Positions 6,305-10,504 of a DNA stretch of 10,504 nucleotides are shown here, in pieces (the stretch's first letter is position 1; the number at the start of each line of letters is the position of its first letter). The stretch covers positions 1-10,504 of the forward strand of contig JAATVL010000143.1 in NCBI GenBank assembly GCA_014523525.1, given 5' to 3'. Below the pieces are notes generated by a model, which worked only from the letters and a program-made list of their open reading frames with translations, did no database searches and was not told where the DNA came from. Both the position numbers and the translations under genes were made by a program. This DNA comes from Nitrososphaerales archaeon TH703. GTDB lineage: Archaea > Thermoproteota > Nitrososphaeria > Nitrososphaerales > Nitrososphaeraceae.

Positions 6305-6881
6305 AAAAAAAACAGTTATTATAGTTGGTGTTCCCGGTGTAGGAAAGAGTACGATTATTTCTAATGCTACGCAGACGTTACACAATATAGGAACGACTGT
6401 TTGCACAGTGGTTTTTGGATCTGTTATGTTCAAAGAAGCAAAGAAATTGGGGATAAATGATAGAGACCAGTTAAGAAAACTTTCGATAGATGTGCAGGAA
6501 AAATTACAAACTAAGGCAGCAAATCATATTTCTAGCTTAAAAGAATCGATAGTAATTGTTGATACCCATCTTTTTATTAAGACATCATCAGGTTATTATC
6601 CCGGGTTACCAATGAACATGATTTTAAGACTAAAACCTGATAGACTGATCCTAGTAACTGCAAATTCAGAAGAGATTCTAAGAAGAAGAAAAAACGACAA
6701 TACTCGAGCAAGAGATATAAATTCTGAAAACGAAATCAAAACGGACATAGACGTTTCTATCTCAATGATTTCATCACTTTCTATTATGACAGGAGCTCCA
6801 TTCGAGATTATTTATAATCATGACAACATGATAAATTCTGCTACATCCCTTATGGTCGAATTACTAAAGAATTCTACTTAA
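6291..6881 (+). CDS. adkA: Archaeal-type adenylate kinase
   Basis: The enzyme interconverts ATP + AMP and two ADP. This is the archaeal trimeric-type AdkA, distinct from the bacterial Adk with a long lid. The P-loop GVPGVGKST occupies residues 13-21, followed by the helix expected to carry base contacts. IVIVDTHLFIKTSSGYYPGLP (87-107) and the short lid with RRRKNDNTRARD (131-142) fit the family, as does TGAPFEIIYNHD (167-178) before the last helix. The open frame extends back to 6168, but that region reads against secY in another frame and encodes nothing Adk-like. The TTG at 6291 puts the P-loop at the normal position and gives 196 aa, close to the usual 190-195. It overlaps secY by 14 nt with no ribosome site visible, so coupled translation is expected. 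The canonical archaeal order secY-adk supports the call. Confidence 0.88.
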   Translation: MEEPRKKTVIIVGVPGVGKSTIISNATQTLHNIGTTVCTVVFGSVMFKEAKKLGINDRDQLRKLSIDVQEKLQTKAANHISSLKESIVIVDTHLFIKTSSGYYPGLPMNMILRLKPDRLILVTANSEEILRRRKNDNTRARDINSENEIKTDIDVSISMISSLSIMTGAPFEIIYNHDNMINSATSLMVELLKNST

Positions 6882-6924
6882 TGAAGATCAAATCACGAGT
6901 TGCATACATATGAATATTGGGTTG

Positions 6925-6934
6925 ACAATATAAG
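6925..6934 (+). promoter_or_regulatory. Possible TATA box for cmk-cbf5
   Basis: ACAATATAAG in the gap after adk would direct transcription from about 6956, giving a 12-nt leader to the ATG at 6968 and excluding most of the alternative TTG start at 6953. It is a weaker match than the mdh and uL18 boxes. Confidence 0.35.
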
Positions 6935-6967
6935 AAATTAAGGTACAGATAATTGAAATTTGGTAAT

Positions 6968-7537
6968 ATGCAGAATGTCAGTGTGGTTATATCAGGAGGT
7001 GCAGCTGTTGGCAAAACCACATTGGCCCAAGCTCTTGCGAAGGAATTCGGATTTAAGTTGTATAACGGAGGAGATATCTTGAAGGAGATAGCACGTCAAC
7101 AAGGATACGTAATATCAGGAAATGATTGGTGGGATTCTGATGAAGCAATTGGATTTATGAAAGAACGAAAAAAGAATCCTGTATTTGACAAGCAAGTGGA
7201 TGAAAAATTGATCAATATTGCTAAAAAAGGTAGCGTTATTATTACAAGCCAGACTCTTCCTTGGTTGGCTACTGATCCAATTTCCTTTTGGCTAAGTGGA
7301 TCTCAAGAGAAGAGATCTGAAAGAATGTCACAACGTGATAAGATCACAGTAACAGATGCTCTACGCATTGTAAAGATGAGAGATAGAGAAAATAAGAAAA
7401 TCTACAAGAAAATTTATGGATCCGATTTTGGAGATAATCTTGAAGTCTTTGATTTCATGATTAATACTGAGATTCTTACTCTTGATTCACTCGTTTATTT
7501 GTGTAAGGAAATTATAAAGAGGATGAAAATTCGGTAG
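6968..7537 (+). CDS. cmk: Cytidylate kinase (archaeal type)
   Basis: This kinase phosphorylates CMP (and dCMP) with ATP to supply CDP for RNA, DNA and lipid precursors. The N-terminal P-loop is GGAAVGKTT (10-18), followed by LAQALAKEFGFKLYNGGDILKEIARQQG (19-46), whose GGD turn is typical of archaeal Cmk. Then come NDWWDSDEAIGF (52-63) and VFDKQVDEKL (72-81), the substrate-lid-like helices, and VIITSQTLPWL (90-100). The C-terminal half has the GSQEKRSERMSQRD lid segment (111-124) and the RENKKIYKKIYG motif (140-151). The ATG at 6968 gives 189 aa and aligns with the usual start; an in-frame TTG at 6953, preceded by AAGG, would add five residues and cannot be excluded. cbf5 follows after 16 nt, so the two are probably co-transcribed. 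Confidence 0.88.
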   Translation: MQNVSVVISGGAAVGKTTLAQALAKEFGFKLYNGGDILKEIARQQGYVISGNDWWDSDEAIGFMKERKKNPVFDKQVDEKLINIAKKGSVIITSQTLPWLATDPISFWLSGSQEKRSERMSQRDKITVTDALRIVKMRDRENKKIYKKIYGSDFGDNLEVFDFMINTEILTLDSLVYLCKEIIKRMKIR

Positions 7538-7553
7538 TATCCAATGACTTGCC

Positions 7554-8549
7554 ATGACATTAAAACTTGATACTCTAGAGATCATAAATGATGATGTTAC
7601 TAATAATAAGTATGGATACTACCCTAATAATAGACCATTAGATATTCTTTTAGATTATGGAATTCTCTTATTAGATAAACCTTCTGGACCAACTAGCCAT
7701 GAACTTGTTGCTTGGACAAAGAGAATCTTGGGAATTACTAAGGCGGGGCATAGTGGAACCCTCGATCCCGGTACTACCGGTCTATTGCCAATAGGATTAG
7801 GAGATGCAACCAAAGCATTATCAATTCTTTTGTTTGGACCAAAGGAATACTATGCTGTTGCGAGAATTCATCAAGAAAAAGATATACATCAAATTGATAA
7901 TTTACTTAAAGAATTCACAGGAGAGATCTACCAAAGACCTCCTCAGAGATCATCTGTAAAACGAGCGACTCGTGTTAGAAGAATTTATGAAATACAAAGA
8001 CTAGAAAGTGCAGATAACATCATTCTCCTACGTGTTTTGTGTGAAGCAGGAACATACATTAGAAAACTCATTTATGATATCGGTGAAGTTCTTGGTACAG
8101 GAGCAACCATGTTTGAATTGAGGAGGACAAGGGTAAGTGTATTTTCAGAAGCTGCTGATAAATTAGTAAGGTTACATGACCTGGTTGATGCTATAGAGAC
8201 ATATAAAGAGACAAAAGATGAACAAAAAATTCGCTCCATTGTAAAACCAATTGAATTGGCCCTCGAAGGGGTTGTTTCTGTTGCAGTAAAAGATTCCGCA
8301 GTAGATGCACTTTGCCACGGTGCGCAAGTGGCAATTCCAGGAATCGTCGCTATTGATAAAAACTTAAAAAAAGGAAATCTAGTTGGAATCTATACATTGA
8401 AAGGAGAAATTGTTGCATTGGGTGAAGCTAATATGAATTCAGAAGAAATTGAACAAAACGACAAAGGGATAGCCTTCAATATAAAGAGATTGATAATGAA
8501 GCCTGATACTTATCCACGTTGCTGGAAGACCAGTAAAAAGTTGGAATAA
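7554..8549 (+). CDS. cbf5: Cbf5, catalytic pseudouridine synthase of H/ACA RNPs (archaeal TruB)
   Basis: Cbf5 isomerises uridine to pseudouridine in rRNA, guided by H/ACA RNAs with Nop10, Gar1 and L7Ae, and can also modify tRNA U55. The catalytic domain begins YGILLLDKPSGPTSHELVAW (35-54) and has GHSGTLDPGTTGLLP (65-79) with the catalytic Asp71. Further landmarks are PPQRSSVKR (129-137), CEAGTYIRKLIYDIG (163-177) containing the conserved Arg170, and ELRRTRVSVFSE (about 190-201). A PUA domain occupies roughly 240-322, beginning near LALEGVVSVAVKDSAVDAL. The 331-aa length and N-terminal extension fit archaeal and eukaryotic Cbf5/dyskerin rather than bacterial TruB. The ATG at 7554 is 16 nt after cmk; no ribosome site is obvious. 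Confidence 0.94.
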   Translation: MTLKLDTLEIINDDVTNNKYGYYPNNRPLDILLDYGILLLDKPSGPTSHELVAWTKRILGITKAGHSGTLDPGTTGLLPIGLGDATKALSILLFGPKEYYAVARIHQEKDIHQIDNLLKEFTGEIYQRPPQRSSVKRATRVRRIYEIQRLESADNIILLRVLCEAGTYIRKLIYDIGEVLGTGATMFELRRTRVSVFSEAADKLVRLHDLVDAIETYKETKDEQKIRSIVKPIELALEGVVSVAVKDSAVDALCHGAQVAIPGIVAIDKNLKKGNLVGIYTLKGEIVALGEANMNSEEIEQNDKGIAFNIKRLIMKPDTYPRCWKTSKKLE

Positions 8550-8601
8550 AAAATTAAAAAATTGAGTATCTTTGCTCTAATACTTAACTGTTGTTTTTAT
8601 T
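8545..8601. terminator. T-rich convergent terminator zone
   Basis: cbf5 (+) and the sequon-rich secreted protein gene (-) end 96 nt apart. For the rightward transcript, TTGTTTTTATT (8591-8601) is a T-run of the type that ends archaeal transcription. For the leftward transcript, the complement of 8545-8563 gives two six-T tracts separated by AA, just past the TAG at 8646 and reaching into the last bases of cbf5. No strong stem-loop is needed or seen. Confidence 0.45.
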
Positions 8602-8645
8602 GCGTAGTGTAATACTCTATCCTATCCAATAAAGGATTATTCAAC

Positions 8646-9488
8646 CTAGCCGCCATCTTCAGGATTATCGTTGCCGTCATTTGAGTCAGTAGCGTTAAGC
8701 ATACTGGTATCGTTCGCTTTATTGAGGAGCTCCTTTAGAGGCTGTGGAGCTGTTGCATTTGTAGCATTTGTCATGTTAGTCACTTCTGGTGTTCCTGCTA
8801 GAGCTTGTTCTTCTGCTCCTGTTTTAGCTTGTTCTTTTTCGCCTTCAGTTTGTTTTGCTTCCTCTCTTGACTGAGATGGTGATTCTCCGCTAGTAGCATT
8901 AGTAGCTGTGGCATTAGCTTCTCCTCCTGCTTGGGCCTTTTCAGAAGTTGCATTTGTAACAGGTTCATCTTCTTCCTCCTGCCCACCCGTAGCATTAGCT
9001 ATAGCTGAGTCCTCTGATACAATTTTTTTAATATCTTCTGGGGATGCAAGCTGAAGAATTGACTTATTATCATTTGATTCAGACGTCAATTTATCAAGTA
9101 CTACCCTTGGTGCAAGTCCAACACCTGTGGTATTTTTCAAATCCTCATCAACATGCTTTATAATCTTTGAAGAGTTTGCTGGGAGTATCTGTAATATTTC
9201 AGTTCTATTGGTGATCGAGAGTGAATCACTATCAGGATCTTTAACTGGGTTTTCTTTTGGTAATTTATCTACTGTAATAGCATTTGCTGGTGGGGGTGGC
9301 GGGGCAGCTCCATCTTCACTATCCGGTACAAACCCCGGCTTTAGCCCGTCAGCTGTTGGTCTTTCTATATCAGTTGCATTCGTTGTATTTGCACCTTGAC
9401 CAAAAACTTGACTTTGTGTAGGATGTATGATAAATAACACTGATGCCAGTAATAATAAACTTACAAAACCGTATTTTAGCACTTTCAT
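8646..9488 (-). CDS. Exported, N-glycosylation-sequon-rich low-complexity protein
   Basis: The 280-aa product has a classic signal peptide: MKVLKYG, a Leu/Val-rich core (8-21), and a likely cleavage near residues 26-33 (QSQVFGQGA). The mature part is hydrophilic and acidic, with a five-proline run (63-67), a small ordered-looking section (about 95-160, TEILQILP, APRVVLDKL and SPEDIKKIV) and a long low-complexity C-terminal half rich in Ala, Glu, Asn, Thr and Gly. I count 15 N-x-S/T sequons (first at Asn34 and Asn37, last at Asn259 and Asn265), ten of them from residue 165 on and most reading NAT. There is no C-terminal membrane anchor or cysteine. An ATG at 9509 would add MLNLCLE ahead of the signal; I prefer 9488 because it gives a normal n-region. 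I recognise no family. A heavily glycosylated surface or secreted protein is inferred, and the role is unknown. Confidence 0.82.
   Translation of the reverse strand: MKVLKYGFVSLLLLASVLFIIHPTQSQVFGQGANTTNATDIERPTADGLKPGFVPDSEDGAAPPPPPANAITVDKLPKENPVKDPDSDSLSITNRTEILQILPANSSKIIKHVDEDLKNTTGVGLAPRVVLDKLTSESNDNKSILQLASPEDIKKIVSEDSAIANATGGQEEEDEPVTNATSEKAQAGGEANATATNATSGESPSQSREEAKQTEGEKEQAKTGAEEQALAGTPEVTNMTNATNATAPQPLKELLNKANDTSMLNATDSNDGNDNPEDGG
8688..8996 (-). repeat. Low-complexity segment with ten N-glycosylation sequons
   Basis: This part of the secreted-protein gene encodes residues 165-267, where Asn-Ala-Thr recurs (Asn165, 179, 192, 197, 241, 244 and 265) with Asn-Met-Thr at 238 and Asn-Asp-Thr at 259. 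At DNA level it shows as scattered copies of the GCATT(A/T)GT type on the plus strand. It is irregular in spacing, so it is not a true tandem repeat except at Asn238-241-244. Confidence 0.6.
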
Positions 9489-9517
9489 TTCAAGACATAG
9501 ATTTAACATGCTAACGA

Positions 9518-9547
9518 TAATTTAAACAATGCTAATAAGATTTATGG
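9518..9547 (-). promoter_or_regulatory. Candidate TATA boxes for the sequon-rich protein gene
   Basis: On the minus strand GTTTAAATTA (9527-9518) would start transcription about 7 nt before the ATG at 9488. CCATAAATC (9547-9539) would do the same for the alternative ATG at 9509. Both are imperfect, so the start of the gene cannot be settled from them. Confidence 0.3.
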
Positions 9548-9626
9548 ATTTGGAAAATAGAGCAATTCACTAGAGAGTATCTACACAAGAAGAATTGAAA
9601 AATCAGTCATTCACAGAATAGTAATC

Positions 9627-9638
9627 TCTTTATAAAGA
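9627..9638. promoter_or_regulatory. Fully palindromic TATA-like element
   Basis: TCTTTATAAAGA is its own reverse complement and contains the archaeal TATA core in both directions. Leftward it could give the sequon-rich gene a leader of about 120 nt. Rightward it could start an antisense RNA near 9660, across the 3' end of the RTX gene. It lies just beyond the T-rich stretch that follows the RTX stop codon. Confidence 0.3.
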
Positions 9639-9649
9639 AAATTTTGTGG

Positions 9650-9663
9650 TTAATAAAAAATAT
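9650..9663 (-). terminator. T-rich terminator after the RTX-like gene
   Basis: Immediately downstream of the TAA (9666-9664), the minus strand reads ATATTTTTTATTAA, an oligo-T tract of the type that suffices for archaeal termination. It suggests that the RTX-like gene is not simply read through into the neighbouring secreted-protein gene. Confidence 0.4.
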
Positions 9664-10395
9664 TTAGAAATCTTCGCAATTTGATTTCTTGGTGTCCCCT
9701 TCTGACGGATGATAGTCTACGATAATATCATGTCCACCGTCACAGTCAAATTTATCCGCTCCTGAACCTCCTCTGAGTACGTCATCATCTTTTCCACCAT
9801 AGAGTTTATCATTTCCTTTTCCTCCTGATAGCCTATCATCTCCACTGCCTCCAAATAAGTTGTCTTTACCTGCATAACCTTTTAGTTTATCATCACCTTG
9901 TTCTCCATATACCCAATCATTTCCTTTGTTTCCTGCTGCCCAATCATCTCCTCGACTTGCAAAAATGACGTCGTTGTCTCTATTTCCTTCTATTATATCA
10001 TTTCCCTTTCCTCCTGTTATATCATCATCACCACTATTACCCTGAATCACATCGCTATTCTTTCCACCATAGATGGTATCATCGCCACCATTCCCTTCAA
10101 CTATGTCTTCATCATCTCCTGCCAATATGTAATCATCACCAGAATTTCCCATGATGTTGTCTTCTCCATCATCTCCATACAGTTTATCTTCCTGAGATTT
10201 TCCCCACATTACATCGTCACCTTTCAATCCCCAGATGCGATCATTATCATTAGTTCCTGGAAGAACATCATCATCATTAGTTCCTACTATGTCGTCTGCC
10301 AATGCACTAGAAACAACTGATGGAGATAGTGCAACCGCCAACATCGCAATTAAAGCAACAAATATTTTTTTACCGTCGATAATCTTATAGTACAT
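9664..10395 (-). CDS. Exported RTX-type calcium-binding beta-roll protein
   Basis: The 243-aa product starts with a Sec signal peptide: MYYKIIDGKK, a hydrophobic core (11-24), then SSALA with AxA-type cleavage expected after residue 33. Almost the whole mature chain is 20 uninterrupted nine-residue repeats (36-215) of the pattern hydrophobic-x-G-x-x-G-x-D-x, for example LFGGSGDDR, LSGGKGNDK and IQGNSGDDD. This is the RTX/hemolysin-type motif that binds Ca2+ in a parallel beta-roll. A cap follows (216-243) with FDCDGGHDI and a terminal SNCEDF; Cys218 and Cys240 could form a disulphide. There is no enzymatic domain and no C-terminal type I secretion system of the bacterial kind nearby, so export by Sec is inferred. 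It would act outside the cell as a calcium-dependent structural, adhesive or envelope protein; the exact role is unknown. Repeats 13 and 14 (IFASRGDDW, AAGNKGNDW) are the most degenerate. Confidence 0.9.
   Translation of the reverse strand: MYYKIIDGKKIFVALIAMLAVALSPSVVSSALADDIVGTNDDDVLPGTNDNDRIWGLKGDDVMWGKSQEDKLYGDDGEDNIMGNSGDDYILAGDDEDIVEGNGGDDTIYGGKNSDVIQGNSGDDDITGGKGNDIIEGNRDNDVIFASRGDDWAAGNKGNDWVYGEQGDDKLKGYAGKDNLFGGSGDDRLSGGKGNDKLYGGKDDDVLRGGSGADKFDCDGGHDIIVDYHPSEGDTKKSNCEDF
9751..10290 (-). repeat. Twenty tandem 27-bp units encoding RTX nonapeptides
   Basis: The reading frame holds 20 consecutive 9-residue units without a gap or insertion, so the DNA is a diverged 27-bp tandem array. 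Units differ enough in sequence that the array looks old and under protein-level selection rather than freshly amplified. The array also produces a long spurious open frame on the opposite strand. Confidence 0.85.
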
Positions 10396-10428
10396 CTCTT
10401 ATCTACAAATAGTAGAATGACCACCAAT

Positions 10429-10439
10429 TTAAGCAGTAC
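10429..10439 (-). promoter_or_regulatory. Possible TATA box for the RTX-like gene
   Basis: On the minus strand GCTTAAATTGG is centred about 38 nt upstream of the ATG at 10395, which would leave a leader of about 11 nt. It is a weak match and the only candidate in the 109 nt to the window edge; nothing else is recognisable there. Confidence 0.25.
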
Positions 10440-10504
10440 TTTTTTTGCTGAATCCTGACTAGAATTGTTAATGTATAATATCGAATAGAACCATCAAGCC
10501 TCAA

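Noticed and set aside
8671..9399. Plus-strand frames (8671-8874 and 9127-9399) and a second minus frame (8798-8995) within the sequon-rich gene
   Set aside because: They are by-products of the biased codons (NAT, Glu/Ala-rich) of the secreted-protein gene. The real frame has a signal peptide and a consistent length.
9898..10320. Plus-strand frame of 140 codons rich in Ile, Ser and Val
   Set aside because: It is the complement of the RTX repeat array; periodic codons on the minus strand keep stops out of this frame. The product is low complexity with no family resemblance.
10400..10504. Minus-strand frame open from the window edge to a TAG near 10403 (about 34 codons), perhaps the end of another gene
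   Set aside because: The peptide (for example KKYCLNWWSFYYL at its end) looks like translated AT-rich spacer, and the stretch contains the likely promoter of the RTX-like gene.

Overview
The window is visibly AT-rich and archaeal. It carries archaeal-type ribosomal proteins (uL18, uS5, uL30, uL15), a 10-helix SecY, archaeal adenylate kinase, a thaumarchaeal-style cytidylate kinase and Cbf5 (archaeal TruB/dyskerin), in an order typical of archaeal ribosomal-protein clusters. TATA boxes sit about 25-30 nt upstream of several start codons, pointing to leaderless or short-leader mRNAs. TTG starts, a DUF5679 mini-protein, a secreted protein rich in N-glycosylation sequons and a Sec-exported RTX-like protein all suit an ammonia-oxidising thaumarchaeon of the Nitrososphaerales. 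The low GC makes me think of a Nitrosocosmicus-like organism, but that genus guess is inference.

Layout, left to right: 1-396 (+) is the 3' end of an unrecognised coiled-coil protein. 453-590 (-) is a 45-aa zinc-ribbon protein (DUF5679), converging on the first gene. 591-850 is the longest non-coding stretch (260 nt) and holds divergent promoters. 851-1765 (+) is malate dehydrogenase and 1802-2593 (+) is LarB. 2660-4386 (+) is uL18-uS5-uL30, tightly coupled. 4459-6881 (+) is uL15-secY-adk, with overlapping genes and two TTG starts. 6968-8549 (+) is cmk-cbf5. After a T-rich convergent terminator zone come two leftward genes for exported proteins: 9488-8646 (a 280-aa protein with 15 N-glycosylation sequons) and 10395-9664 (an RTX-type beta-roll protein of about 20 nonapeptide repeats). 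The last 109 nt hold only a possible promoter.

How the genes fit together: the core block is growth-linked. It supplies 30S/50S proteins, the SecYEG channel subunit into which signal peptides such as those on the two right-hand proteins are inserted, two nucleoside monophosphate kinases, and the H/ACA RNP pseudouridine synthase. The left pair joins a central-carbon dehydrogenase to the first enzyme of nickel-pincer (NPN) cofactor synthesis, which suggests a link to 2-hydroxyacid metabolism. The right pair is an accessory cell-surface module. No tRNA, rRNA, CRISPR array, insertion sequence or phage gene was recognised. No clearly new multi-gene system is evident. The most interesting items are the small unlisted DUF5679 gene, the mdh-larB pairing, and the contrasting surface-protein pair (one full of sequons, the other with none).
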